Assembly: GCF_900107975.1 (NCBI RefSeq)
Contig: NZ_FNVF01000003.1
Location: forward strand, 501,155 to 565,154
Direction of reading: 5' to 3'
Source: Paenibacillus sp. UNC499MF
GTDB lineage: Bacteria > Bacillota > Bacilli > Paenibacillales > NBRC-103111
DNA: 64,000 nucleotides
Shown: piece after piece, positions 8,851 through 16,984 of the stretch
How positions within the stretch are numbered: position 1 is the stretch's first letter
How the letters are laid out: every line of letters starts with the position of its first letter
Notes under the pieces: generated by a model
The model's input: only the letters and a program-made list of their open reading frames with translations
Database searches by the model: none
Told to the model about the DNA's origin: nothing
Made by a program: the position numbers and the translations under genes

Positions 8851-9321
8851 TTAGTTAACGACAATCGTCGTTTTCATCCATTCGTGGGCTCCGCCGCAGT
8901 ATTCGTTGCAGAGCACAAGGTAAGAACCCGGCTTGTCGAACTTATACGTAAGATGATTCACTTCACCCGGAAGCACCATCATGTTTACATTTGTGCCCGG
9001 GATTTCAAACCCGTGGACAACGTCCTTGCTTGTGATCATAAAATGCACGGTCGCTCCCGCGGGAATTTCCATCTTGTCGGGTTTGTAGCCGAACGCGAAG
9101 GCGGTCATCACGGCTTCGTATTCGTTCTCTCCGACTTTTTTGAGGCCCGGCTGATCGAACGGCGGCGTCAAATCAACCTTCGCCGGATCAATCGTGTGCG
9201 CATGGCCGGTCGGCGGGTTCATTCCCATCGCAAACGCCGATACGCCGATCACGGACAGGAAAACGATCAGCATGGAGATGCCGAAAACGATCCAAATTTT
9301 TTCCAAACGATGAATATGCAT
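8851..9321 (-). CDS. cbaB: ba3-type cytochrome c oxidase subunit II (CuA)
   Basis: Electron-entry subunit, 156 aa. It has one N-terminal membrane anchor (residues 10-33) and an external cupredoxin domain. The CuA site is intact: His in DVVHGFEIPG, then LVLCNEYCGGAHEWM supplying both Cys, the Glu carbonyl, the second His and the Met. Presence of CuA means electrons come from cytochrome c rather than quinol. The subunit is short, as is normal for ba3 enzymes, with one helix instead of two; the missing helix is supplied by subunit IIa. It lies 30 bases upstream of subunit I. GAGGGG precedes the ATG. Confidence 0.93.
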   Translation of the reverse strand: MHIHRLEKIWIVFGISMLIVFLSVIGVSAFAMGMNPPTGHAHTIDPAKVDLTPPFDQPGLKKVGENEYEAVMTAFAFGYKPDKMEIPAGATVHFMITSKDVVHGFEIPGTNVNMMVLPGEVNHLTYKFDKPGSYLVLCNEYCGGAHEWMKTTIVVN

Positions 9322-9374
9322 GTAATTTCCCCTCTTTTTTTCCGATTCGCGGAACTTTTTGCGCCTTTGCCCCG

Positions 9375-9548
9375 TTAACTTCTTATAAGATACAGAGCAA
9401 ACACGCCGAACCAGGTAATCAGAATAAACGCGCCCAGAATCATAACCGATGCGAAAGCGCCTTTCAGTTCCGGCTCCTTCTCGTCCGCCCCGCTTTGCGG
9501 AGCGGGCTTAACGTCCTGCTTTTCCTTGGCAGGCGCGAGCTGTGCCAT
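9375..9548 (-). CDS. Cytochrome c oxidase subunit IIa-like membrane peptide
   Basis: Small protein of 57 aa with a charged N-terminal half (lysine- and glutamate-rich) and one C-terminal helix (SVMILGAFILITWFGVFALYLI). It fits the subunit IIa family of ba3 oxidases, which substitutes for the first helix of a classical subunit II. An in-frame start at 9569 exists, but the ATG at 9548 has AAAGGGGG 8 bases upstream and is preferred. It is the first gene of the oxidase operon, directly behind the Fnr-type promoter. Confidence 0.82.
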   Translation of the reverse strand: MAQLAPAKEKQDVKPAPQSGADEKEPELKGAFASVMILGAFILITWFGVFALYLIRS

Positions 9549-9588
9549 AGCGGCATCCCCCTTTGTCAATGAAGCTTTTCATGGTTTC

Positions 9589-9631
9589 ATCTTACCCTCG
9601 GCGTGAGCACCCACATGTGATAAGAATCACA
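9589..9631 (-). promoter_or_regulatory. Fnr-type box and promoter of the ba3 oxidase operon
   Basis: TGTGA-N6-TCACA at 9616-9631 is a perfect match to the Fnr/Crp-family consensus. A minus-strand -10 TAAGAT lies at 9589-9594, giving a start near 9582. The box centre (9623.5) would be at -41.5, the classic class II activator position. No good -35 is present, as expected for an activator-dependent promoter. Confidence 0.65.
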
Positions 9632-9645
9632 ATTTCTTTATCAAA

Positions 9646-9665
9646 TTGTAACGATTTTGTTACAA
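9646..9665. promoter_or_regulatory. Perfect dyad in the divergent oxidase/LTA-synthase promoter region
   Basis: TTGTAAC-N6-GTTACAA, with perfect 7-base arms. It lies between the Fnr-type box and the promoter of the rightward gene. It resembles a Rex site in its outer TTGT/ACAA ends but not in its inner bases. The regulator is unknown. Confidence 0.5.
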
Positions 9666-9697
9666 GGTTTTAGGTATCGAGACCCGGTCCTACATGG

Positions 9698-9703
9698 TAT
9701 AAT
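9698..9703 (+). promoter_or_regulatory. Extended -10 promoter of the LTA-synthase-like gene
   Basis: TGGTATAAT, an extended -10 with perfect TATAAT at 9698-9703. The -35 region (about 9675-9680) is poor. Transcription would start near 9710, about 50 bases before the ATG. Confidence 0.6.
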
Positions 9704-9759
9704 GGCATAGCAAATCATATGTAAAATGTTTGTAAATTGAATGAACAGGGAGATCTGTG

Positions 9760-11859
9760 ATGCAGAAAGGTATTCATTTTATAGCGCGTCGGCTGCACTT
9801 ATTCGTTTGGCCCCTGCTGCTCGTTGTCTTCATTGAGTTTTTAAATCGGGGAGGAGTGATGGCCGCTCTATCCTGGGCCAAGCACAGTCCGGGAGAAATG
9901 GTGCTGAACTATTTGCTGACCTTCTGCCTGTTCCTCGTTTTTACCGCATTGACCGGCCGGAGCCGTATCGCGTTCTGGATCGTAGCGGCTTTCATGCTGA
10001 TCTGCGGTCTTATCAGCGGAATTAAATTCAAAATTCTCGGCGTGCCTCTTCTGCCCTGGGATTTGTTCCTCGGCAGCGAGACGACCGATATTGTCCAATA
10101 CTTGAACGGTTTGTTCGATAAAACGATCGTGATCGGCATTATCGTCTTCCTCGCGGCCAGCGTCGCGCTGCTCTATTTCGTTCCTTGGACCCACTCCCGC
10201 TTCCGCTGGAAAGAGAACATCGTTCTCGGTGTCCTGGGCGTCGCGCTCGCCTGTGTCGTCTATTTCGACAAGCCGCTTCCGATCAAATCCGCCCTTCATA
10301 TTTCCACCATTCCCTGGAACCAGGCCGATAACTATCATGTCAACGGGTTTATGCTTTCCACCGTCATGAATATCGAGCAGATCATCATCGACGCTCCACA
10401 GGGCTACAACCAGGCGAATATGGATAACTTCGTGAAGAAGGTCGAACGCCGTACAAACATAGATCCGAATGTAAAACCGAACATTATCGTTATTCTCGGA
10501 GAAACGTTCTGGGATCCTACCAGAATGAAGAACGTCACGTTCAGCGAAGATCCCATTCCGTTCGTCCACCAGCTTCAGCAGAACTATTCCAGCGGCTATA
10601 TGCTGTCGCCCCAGTTCGGCGGAGGAACGGCGAACGTCGAATTCGAGGTTCTCTCGGGAAATTCGATCCGGTTCCTGCCGGAAGGCGCGATCGCCTATAA
10701 CCAGTACATGAACAGACGCGTCGATTCGCTTGCCAGCATATTGGCCAGACAAGGCTATCAGACTGCGGCCATTAACCCGTTCCACAACTGGTTCTTCAAC
10801 AGCCGCAACGTGTATCAGAATTTCGGATTTTCCAAATTCATCTCGCAGGAATACTTCGAACCGGAATACAACGGTCCTTATCTGGCCGACAAAGCGGTGA
10901 TGAAAAAAATCATCGAACAAGTCGACAACTCCGCCGGTCCCGATTTTGTCTTTGCGAATACGATGGAGAATCACGCGCCGTTTACGCCGGACAAATTTAA
11001 ACAGAACACCATCAAGGCGAGCGGTAATTTCCCGGAAGAAACGAAGGGCATGCTCGAAACTTATGCACAGGGCGTTCATAATACGGACGAGGCGCTCAAA
11101 ATGCTCGTGGAGCATTACGAGAAGAAAGGCGAGCCGACGATCATCATGCTGTTCGGTGACCACCTGCCGTCTCTTGGCAACAATTATCAAGCTTACAAAG
11201 ACACCGGCTATTTAAAAGACGACGACGATTCCGCAGCGGTACTGGATAAACTGTACACCCTCCCGGTCGTCGTCTGGAACAACTATTTGCCGAAGCATCA
11301 GGATAAGCTCGATATGAGCTCATCCTTCCTGGGCCCTTACCTGCTGAATCTGGCCCAGCGCGAAGGGACGCCTTACATGGACTATCTCTTCTCCTTGTCC
11401 AAAAAGTTCCCGATGATTCCGCCACGCAATCATTACGAGCGCATGAAGCTGACCGAGCAGGACGTAACGGAGTATCAGATGCTTCAGTATGACGTGCTGT
11501 TCGGGGAGCAGTACAGCTTTAACGGCTTCCGTGACAAGATCATCAATCCGAAATACACACTCGGCTTCGGTGAGATGACGATCGACAACGTATCGCCGCT
11601 TCACCAAAGCACGGCCGGAGGCACCGGAGGAGACTCTTCCGTAGAAATCAGCGGCAAAAATTTTGCTCCGGGCTGTGTCGTCTATATGAACGACAAGGCT
11701 TTGAAAACAACGTACGAGAACCGCCAATCGCTTTCCGCCATCGTACCGAAAGATGCTGTCGAATCGGGTAAACCGGTGAACCTGCAGGTAAAAGTGATCG
11801 ATTCCAAAAACCTGCCGATCCAAACGACACCGGTCAAACAAGTGAATGAGCTGAAATAA
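9760..11859 (+). CDS. LTA synthase family sulfatase-fold protein with C-terminal IPT/TIG domain
   Basis: Membrane-anchored phosphoglycerol or phosphoethanolamine transferase-like enzyme of 699 aa. Five N-terminal helices (to about residue 170) are followed by an extracellular alkaline-phosphatase-fold domain. The metal and nucleophile residues are visible: NIIVILGETFWD (metal Glu), GGGTANVEFEVLSG (nucleophilic Thr near 290) and MLFGDHLPSLG (Asp/His). A C-terminal beta domain of about 90 residues (VSPLHQSTAGG to the end) looks like an IPT/TIG fold, which is not part of classical LtaS. The start is GTG-ATG; the ATG at 9760 is taken. Expected role: polymerising or decorating surface glycerol-phosphate polymers. 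Substrate specificity is not evident. Confidence 0.85.
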   Translation: MQKGIHFIARRLHLFVWPLLLVVFIEFLNRGGVMAALSWAKHSPGEMVLNYLLTFCLFLVFTALTGRSRIAFWIVAAFMLICGLISGIKFKILGVPLLPWDLFLGSETTDIVQYLNGLFDKTIVIGIIVFLAASVALLYFVPWTHSRFRWKENIVLGVLGVALACVVYFDKPLPIKSALHISTIPWNQADNYHVNGFMLSTVMNIEQIIIDAPQGYNQANMDNFVKKVERRTNIDPNVKPNIIVILGETFWDPTRMKNVTFSEDPIPFVHQLQQNYSSGYMLSPQFGGGTANVEFEVLSGNSIRFLPEGAIAYNQYMNRRVDSLASILARQGYQTAAINPFHNWFFNSRNVYQNFGFSKFISQEYFEPEYNGPYLADKAVMKKIIEQVDNSAGPDFVFANTMENHAPFTPDKFKQNTIKASGNFPEETKGMLETYAQGVHNTDEALKMLVEHYEKKGEPTIIMLFGDHLPSLGNNYQAYKDTGYLKDDDDSAAVLDKLYTLPVVVWNNYLPKHQDKLDMSSSFLGPYLLNLAQREGTPYMDYLFSLSKKFPMIPPRNHYERMKLTEQDVTEYQMLQYDVLFGEQYSFNGFRDKIINPKYTLGFGEMTIDNVSPLHQSTAGGTGGDSSVEISGKNFAPGCVVYMNDKALKTTYENRQSLSAIVPKDAVESGKPVNLQVKVIDSKNLPIQTTPVKQVNELK

Positions 11860-11865
11860 CGGCAG

Positions 11866-11924
11866 TAAAAAAGACTTGGCCGTACGCTTCCCCAAGGAAG
11901 CGTACGGAACCAAGTCTTTTTTTT
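11866..11924. terminator. Bidirectional terminator
   Basis: A long hairpin with AAGACTTGG and CCAAGTCTT outer arms and an inner CGTACGCTTCC stem is flanked by A-runs on the left and T-runs on the right. It serves both converging genes. Confidence 0.9.
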
Positions 11925-11940
11925 GTTGCGCCCGAAAATT

Positions 11941-12783
11941 TTAGGAAGAAACGACCCCGTTCAACACCCGGCATCTGCCGGGAACGTCCGTACGGAATTT
12001 TTCCACGTTGCCGTTGTCCGCTACGGTAACATAGACCGTTCTGCCGTCCGGACCGCCGAAGGTCAGGTTGGTGCAGTTTTTGCCTTTCAGAACGACTTCC
12101 TGAACAATTTTACCCTGAGGAGAAATTTTCAGGACCGTTCCTTTACCGAACCGGGTGCTGTACAGATTGCCCTGCGAATCGCAGCGCATGCCGTCCAATC
12201 CGAAGTCAGGGAATTCGATGAACAGACGCTTGTTCGAAATCGCGCCCGCTTCGGTCAGATCGTATACCCAGATCCGGCGCTGTACGGATTCGTTCACATA
12301 CAACTTTTTCCCGTCCGGCGAAACTTCGATCCCGTTCGTTGTCCCCATTCCGCTCTCCAGTAGGGTCACGCTGCCCGGGGTTACCCGCCACAGGTTGCCC
12401 GTGTTGTTGCTCCAGTTCGGATCGCTGGCAAATACAATATCGTTAGCTGAAATGGCGATATCGTTCGGCTGGTTCATGCCGGGTCCGTGAGCCCAGACCG
12501 AAACGGCCTTTGTGTTCATGTCCACTTTCAGCACGTTGTGGTTCTTATAATCGGCAATCAGCATCTCTCCGGCCCGCGTAAAGCGGATCCCGTTGCCGAT
12601 GCTGCCGTTCGGAAGCTCGATGAACACGCTGCTTTCTCCCGACGGCGTCACTTTACCGATGGTGCCTTCTCTCGCATAGTTCACGGCATACAAGTTTCCT
12701 TTGGCATCGCAGGCCGGTCCTTCGATTCCGCCCGTAAAACCGTGAGGAGGCGTAAATACACTGCTTTTGAATAATTGTTCCAT
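11941..12783 (-). CDS. SMP-30/gluconolactonase/LRE family beta-propeller protein
   Basis: Predicted soluble calcium-dependent lactonase-like beta-propeller of 280 aa. Blade repeats carry the family signatures: GGIEGPACDAKGNLYAVNYA, IGNGIRFTRAGEMLIADYKN, NQPNDIAISANDIVFASDP, TTNGIEVSPDGKKLYVNES and DGMRCDSQGNLYSTRFG. The Glu, Asn and Asp residues in these turns normally bind the metal. The start at 12783 (MEQLF) is preferred over 12810 because AAGGAGAG lies 8 bases before it. It stands alone between a terminator and the ROK gene, with no pathway neighbour, so the lactone substrate is not inferred. Confidence 0.85.
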   Translation of the reverse strand: MEQLFKSSVFTPPHGFTGGIEGPACDAKGNLYAVNYAREGTIGKVTPSGESSVFIELPNGSIGNGIRFTRAGEMLIADYKNHNVLKVDMNTKAVSVWAHGPGMNQPNDIAISANDIVFASDPNWSNNTGNLWRVTPGSVTLLESGMGTTNGIEVSPDGKKLYVNESVQRRIWVYDLTEAGAISNKRLFIEFPDFGLDGMRCDSQGNLYSTRFGKGTVLKISPQGKIVQEVVLKGKNCTNLTFGGPDGRTVYVTVADNGNVEKFRTDVPGRCRVLNGVVSS

Positions 12784-12882
12784 GTCTGATCTCTCCTTTT
12801 TTTGATCCACTCCACTTTCCGGGATCGCTGTGTATAGCCGGCAAGCGGCTTTCTCTTTAAACGAAAGAAGATAGATGAGAAC

Positions 12883-14094
12883 TCAGTGGGCGGAAAGCTG
12901 GCGGATGACCAGCCCCGCCGCCCCGATAGCGAGCGCTTCCTCTCCGAAGCTTCCTTTGCTGAATAGCACCTGGTAGTCGGGGTAATAATAAGTTTTCTTT
13001 ATCGCGGTCTGTGTGGCGGTATAGAAAAACAGATCATTAGTCGAAATAAGCGGTCCGCCGAGCACGACCTTCTCCGGATGCAGCATATTGAGCAGATTGG
13101 CCAGTCCGATGCCGAAATACACGGCAGCCTGGGTCATCACCTCGACCGCCAGCGGATCGCGGTTGTTCAGAGCCTGGACAATCTCGCGGAATGCAAGGGC
13201 ATCCGGACTGCCGAACGAGGATAACATACTGGGCCGTCCCTGTTTGAGCTTGGAGCGTATTTCCCGTTCGACCGCATAAATGGAAGCATAGGACTCCAAG
13301 GCTCCGTAATTCCCCTCCTGGGACCGGGGAGCGACGCCATCCGTCTGGATGATCATCTGGCCGATCGAGCCTTCCATATCGACGGCCCCGTAGATGATCT
13401 TTCCTTCGCTGAGCATGGACGAGCGGAGTCCGACGCCGAGGTGTACATACAGCATATGGCGGAACGAGCGTTTATGCCTGGACCAAGATTCCGCGAGAAG
13501 CGCCGTATTTGCTCCGTTATCGAGCAGGACGGGCATACCGAGCTTGTCTTCCAGCATACGGCGCACGGGCACGCCCTGCCAGCCCGGTGTCGGGAAATAG
13601 CGCGGATTCAGGATGACGCCTTCTTCGCGGTCCACCGGGCCCACGGCTCCGACACCCATCCCGAGCACATGCTCGGAAGCGATCCTTCGGCGCTTCAGCA
13701 TGGCCTTCGCTTCTTCGGCGAGAGCGGCCAGCAGTACATCGGGCGTCATCGTCTCGTTCATTTCCCACGTACGGGATTCGAGCACCTTCATCTGCATGTC
13801 GGTCAGCACGAGACGGGAAAGCGTCCGGGATATATCGACGCCGAATGCGCAGCCGTAATTGGCCTGGATCCGGTACAGAACCGGCCTGCGGCCGCCTGTC
13901 GACGGGCCGTGCCCCGACTCGGCGATCAGCCCCTGCGTGCACAGTTCGTCCAGAAGCCGGGTAAGCGTGCTTACGGTCAAGCCGCTTTCTTCCAGCAGTT
14001 CGATCTTCGAGACCGTTCCGCCTTGACGGATCAACTCGAACAATTCTTTTTGTTTGCGGTTTCCGATACGCTCGGAAATCGGACGGTTAACCAT
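12883..14094 (-). CDS. ROK family transcriptional regulator
   Basis: Repressor of about 403 aa. A winged HTH (residues 5-65: IGNRKQKELFELIRQGG and SKIELLEESGLTVSTLTRLL) is fused to a ROK sugar-kinase-like domain. The latter contains FGVDISRT, VGAVGPVDREEGVILNPRY, LLDNGANTALLAESW and an ATP/sugar-binding-like VVLGGPLIS segment. The zinc-binding CxCGxxGC motif typical of NagC/Mlc is absent. The ATG at 14094 overlaps the stop of the preceding chromate-transporter gene by 8 bases, so it is the third gene of that operon. A ROK-type dyad in the operon promoter (15355-15380) suggests autoregulation. A GTG at 14106 is an alternative start. Confidence 0.85.
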   Translation of the reverse strand: MVNRPISERIGNRKQKELFELIRQGGTVSKIELLEESGLTVSTLTRLLDELCTQGLIAESGHGPSTGGRRPVLYRIQANYGCAFGVDISRTLSRLVLTDMQMKVLESRTWEMNETMTPDVLLAALAEEAKAMLKRRRIASEHVLGMGVGAVGPVDREEGVILNPRYFPTPGWQGVPVRRMLEDKLGMPVLLDNGANTALLAESWSRHKRSFRHMLYVHLGVGLRSSMLSEGKIIYGAVDMEGSIGQMIIQTDGVAPRSQEGNYGALESYASIYAVEREIRSKLKQGRPSMLSSFGSPDALAFREIVQALNNRDPLAVEVMTQAAVYFGIGLANLLNMLHPEKVVLGGPLISTNDLFFYTATQTAIKKTYYYPDYQVLFSKGSFGEEALAIGAAGLVIRQLSAH

Positions 14095-14623
14095 AAATCG
14101 CCACACCCACTAACGCACTAAGCAGAATAACGGACAACGGATGCATTCGGTAACGGATAAGCCCGAGCAGCGCCAGCAGAAATATCGCCGCCGAAACGGC
14201 GGACTTCCAAGTCCACCATTCCGCCCGGAAATAGGTAAAGCCGAAGCGCAGAGCCGCCACGGCGACCAGCGCGGCTACCACGGGGCGCAGCCCGTAGAAC
14301 ACGATTTTGACGGTACGATGCGTCCGGATGCTGTAGAAGAAACGCGCCACGGCCGCGATCAGAACGACGGACGGAAGCACCATGCCGAGCAAGGCTGCCG
14401 CCGCTCCGGGAAGTCCCATCGTCATTTTGCCGATATAAATCGAACAGTTCGTGGCCAGGGGCCCCGGCGCCATGCCGGAAATCGCCACGGCTTCCGAAAA
14501 CTGCCCGGGCGTCAGCCACCCCTGCAGCTCAACCTCATGCTGAATGGCCGGAATCATGGCGAAACCGCCGCCGAAGGAGAGAATACCGATTTTCAGAAAC
14601 GTCCAGAAGAGGATGATCAGCAT
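14087..14623 (-). CDS. Chromate transporter (ChrA-half) family protein, second subunit
   Basis: Half-size CHR-family membrane protein of 178 aa. It begins with the family signature FLKIGILSFGGGFAMIPAIQHE and continues with AVAISGMAPGPLATNCSIYIG, then GAAAALLGMVLPSVVLI and further helices. Short-chain CHR proteins act as heterodimers of two homologous halves, and the other half is the next gene upstream (14638-15312). The ATG at 14623 is chosen for its GGGGGAGAG Shine-Dalgarno; the frame is open back to 14662. Chromate or sulfate anion efflux is the family role, but many Firmicute pairs have no proven substrate. Confidence 0.87.
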   Translation of the reverse strand: MLIILFWTFLKIGILSFGGGFAMIPAIQHEVELQGWLTPGQFSEAVAISGMAPGPLATNCSIYIGKMTMGLPGAAAALLGMVLPSVVLIAAVARFFYSIRTHRTVKIVFYGLRPVVAALVAVAALRFGFTYFRAEWWTWKSAVSAAIFLLALLGLIRYRMHPLSVILLSALVGVAIYG

Positions 14624-14637
14624 CTGTTCTCTCCCCC

Positions 14638-15312
14638 TTATATGCCTTCGCCGAAATAGCATTCCAGCTCGGGATAACGGGGAACGGCCGGGGCAGCGGG
14701 ATGTTTCCGTTTCCGCTTTTTGGGCTCAAAGCTCACGGCGAAGCCGAGCCGGCCTTTGACCAGTACCAGCGCACAGCCGGCAGTGACGCCGAGAAGCATG
14801 ACGAGCAGAGGATGGATTCCCGTGAGCAGTAAGGCCGCGACAGATCCGGCAAACACAAACAGCGAGGCACCGTCAAAGACCGAGGAGCGCAGCAGCTTCA
14901 ATCCCGCATAAGCGATCAAAGCCAGAACCGCCATCTGAATGCCCTCCATTGCCGCAATAACTTTAGGATACTGCCTGAACGCCGAAAAGCCAATAGCAAG
15001 CAGGAGTACCAGAACGAAAGTGGGCAGCATCATGCCGAGAACAGCGGCCAGCATGCCGGGCACACCGCTCAGCTTATAGCCGACGAATGCGGCCGCGTTC
15101 ACGCCGACGCCACCAGGTGCTACGCCCGAAACCGAAATCACCTCGCCGAATTCGTCTTCGTCCAGCCAGCGGCGGCGCAGCACGATTTCCCTTTCCAGAA
15201 TAGGCAGCATGGCGAAGCCTCCGCCGAAGGAAACGGGCCCGATGCGGGCGAACGAACCGAACAAGTGAAGCAGCAGTTTCATACGGGCAGTGGAAATTTT
15301 CAAGAGAGTCAT
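14638..15312 (-). CDS. Chromate transporter (ChrA-half) family protein, first subunit
   Basis: Half-size CHR-family membrane protein of 224 aa. Signatures are FARIGPVSFGGGFAMLPILE, VISVSGVAPGGVGVNAAAFVG and MLAAVLGMMLPTFVLVLLL. A basic tail (KKRKRKH) and a short soluble end distinguish it from the second subunit. It is the first gene of a three-gene operon (chrA-half, chrA-half, ROK regulator), with 14 bases before the next ATG. The Shine-Dalgarno at the annotated ATG is close and weak, so the true start might be a few codons further in. Pairing with a sugar-sensing ROK regulator is unusual for chromate resistance. Confidence 0.86.
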   Translation of the reverse strand: MTLLKISTARMKLLLHLFGSFARIGPVSFGGGFAMLPILEREIVLRRRWLDEDEFGEVISVSGVAPGGVGVNAAAFVGYKLSGVPGMLAAVLGMMLPTFVLVLLLAIGFSAFRQYPKVIAAMEGIQMAVLALIAYAGLKLLRSSVFDGASLFVFAGSVAALLLTGIHPLLVMLLGVTAGCALVLVKGRLGFAVSFEPKKRKRKHPAAPAVPRYPELECYFGEGI

Positions 15313-15354
15313 CTTCTTTCGTGTCTGTAGGGTAGGATAACTCTATTTTAAACA

Positions 15355-15380
15355 ACTTTATTTCATTTTGGAATAAACTT
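15355..15380 (-). promoter_or_regulatory. ROK-type operator over the chrA-half operon promoter
   Basis: TTTATTTC-N6-GAATAAA (15357-15377), extended by AAC and CTT on the flanks, resembles NagC/Mlc/XylR-type ROK operators. A minus-strand -10 TAAAAT (15345-15350) lies next to it, so a bound repressor would cover the -35 and spacer. The ROK gene of the same operon is the obvious candidate. Confidence 0.5.
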
Positions 15381-15694
15381 ATGCGTATTTCTATGAAATT
15401 AGACGTTTTTTTCTCTTTACTCGCCTATTTCTTATTCACTTACAACTAATTTCATATAAAAGTTGGGATTTTTTACGCCTTTTCCCTTCTGATATACAGT
15501 TATAATCCGATCCTAATAATAGGACTTACTTTCCCGTTTTCGACAAAAAATGACCTTACCTGCCTATTTTTTTGTTTCACTCTACCTTTACCGGGTAAAT
15601 AAATTTAGTTTCTAACAACCCGTACGTCATGTGCCCGAATCTTCGATCGGAGAACTCCGGGACAAGAGATGAATACCATGAAGGAGGTTGTTTT
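15381..15694. other. AT-rich intergenic stretch before the GDPD-like gene
   Basis: No gene is seen. A TATAAT lies near 15499-15506 on the plus strand and could be the -10 for the following gene, but no matching -35 is clear. The rest is pyrimidine-rich sequence with no stable hairpin. Confidence 0.4.
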
Positions 15695-16717
15695 GTGAAA
15701 AAACACTTGACGGGAGCCCTGGCTCTTCTGCTTACGCTAACGTGGCTGCCTTTTCAGCAGGCGTCGGCCAAAGAAGCCGGGCCTTGGACCGATCAAACCC
15801 TGATCGCCCATGCGATGGGCGGAATTTCCGGCGAAACTCTCACAAATTCATATGAAGCGTTTCTGGTGAATTACGAAAAAGGGCACCGCCTGTTCGAGGT
15901 CGATCTAAATTTGACATCCGACGGCCAGCTTGCGGCCCGGCACGACTGGATGCGTTATTTGTCCGACCGTCTGCAGCCGACACTTCCCGATCATCTGAAA
16001 GACGGGCCGATCCCTTTGGCTGATTTCAAACGCCATAAAATTTTGAACAAATATACACCTCTTGATTTTGATCTGCTGCTTCAGCTGCTGGAGCAATACC
16101 CGGACGCCTACATCGTCACGGATACGAAAAGCGAAGATCCGGAAGTCGTACAGAAACAATTCGAGCTTATCGTCCAAAAAGCAAAAGCGGTGGACCCGGC
16201 TCTTCTGGAACGCATCGTTCCCGAATTGTATGAGATCGAAATGATTCAGCAGGTGAAGAAAATCTACGATTTTCCGAACTATCTTTTCTCCATATATATG
16301 ACAAGCTATTCGGAAAAAGAAATCATCTCGCTCGTGAAGAAGCATAACATCAAAGCGGTCGCGATGCCCTACGAGCGGGCGACTTCAACGATGATCGGGG
16401 GCCTCGACAAACTGGGCGTTCCGGTATACGTTCACACGATCAACGAGATGAATGAAATCAACCGGCTGAAAAAAATCGGCGTTCACGGGTTCTACACCGA
16501 TTTCCTGACTTACCGCCAAGTGTCGCCGAATTCCGCGGCCGCGAAAACACAGGAAACCGCTGCCGTCAAAACGGCGTCGGCCGCTCCGGCGGACAGCCAA
16601 GGCGGCAACGTGGCACAAGCCGGAGTAAAACCCGCCGCTGCGGCTGCGCCCTCTGCGCCTAAAGAGACGCTTATGCAAAAGCTCGCCGCGCTTGTCAATC
16701 AAGTTTTCGAAAAATAG
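15695..16717 (+). CDS. Secreted GDPD/PI-PLC-family phosphodiesterase-like protein
   Basis: Exported protein of 340 aa. The start is GTG at 15695, with AAGGAGG 7 bases upstream; upstream in-frame codons lack a ribosome site. A signal peptide (MKKHLTGALALLLTLTWLPF...ASA) is followed by a TIM-barrel domain. The glycerophosphodiester phosphodiesterase-like catalytic pattern is LIAHAMGGISGETLTNSYEAF, LFEVDLNLTSDGQLAARHDW, then YIVTDTKSEDP. The barrel ends near residue 285 (VHGFYTDFLTY). An Ala/Pro-rich low-complexity tail with a terminal hydrophobic helix (LMQKLAALVNQVF) follows. The usual GDPD HRG is replaced by HAMGG, so the substrate may differ. Expected role: hydrolysis of surface phosphodiesters. 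Confidence 0.8.
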   Translation: MKKHLTGALALLLTLTWLPFQQASAKEAGPWTDQTLIAHAMGGISGETLTNSYEAFLVNYEKGHRLFEVDLNLTSDGQLAARHDWMRYLSDRLQPTLPDHLKDGPIPLADFKRHKILNKYTPLDFDLLLQLLEQYPDAYIVTDTKSEDPEVVQKQFELIVQKAKAVDPALLERIVPELYEIEMIQQVKKIYDFPNYLFSIYMTSYSEKEIISLVKKHNIKAVAMPYERATSTMIGGLDKLGVPVYVHTINEMNEINRLKKIGVHGFYTDFLTYRQVSPNSAAAKTQETAAVKTASAAPADSQGGNVAQAGVKPAAAAAPSAPKETLMQKLAALVNQVFEK

Positions 16718-16721
16718 ATAA

Positions 16722-16750
16722 AAACGGGCCCTAGAGCGGCCCGTTTTTTT
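16722..16750 (+). terminator. Terminator of the GDPD-like gene
   Basis: Hairpin AACGGGCC / GGCCCGTT followed by a run of T, just after the stop codon. Confidence 0.9.
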
Positions 16751-16903
16751 ATGGTTTTTTTTCCGGTCCGCCTTGCGTCTCCCCGTTAACCTCTCTTGCA
16801 TCCTCCATGCCCAACAACCGGTCAGGACGCCAATCGATAAAAGCGCCGCCTTATTATGTTCTCCGCCCTCGTATGCCGCCTTCCCCACTTCCCTGGAAAC
16901 ACA

Positions 16904-16934
16904 AAGAAACCGGATCTCAAAGATCCGGTTTCTT
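16904..16934 (-). terminator. Terminator of csbD
   Basis: GAAACCGGATC / GATCCGGTTTC hairpin with a T-rich but broken tail on the minus strand, 50 bases past the csbD stop. Confidence 0.6.
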
Positions 16935-16984
16935 CTTATCATAGGAACGGAGCGTTCTCCGTTTCTATTCCGTTATCGTTCTGC

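Noticed and set aside
9646-9665. TnrA/GlnR site
   Set aside because: Arms are TGTAA / TTACA but the spacer is 8 bases rather than the usual 7, so the motif does not fit.
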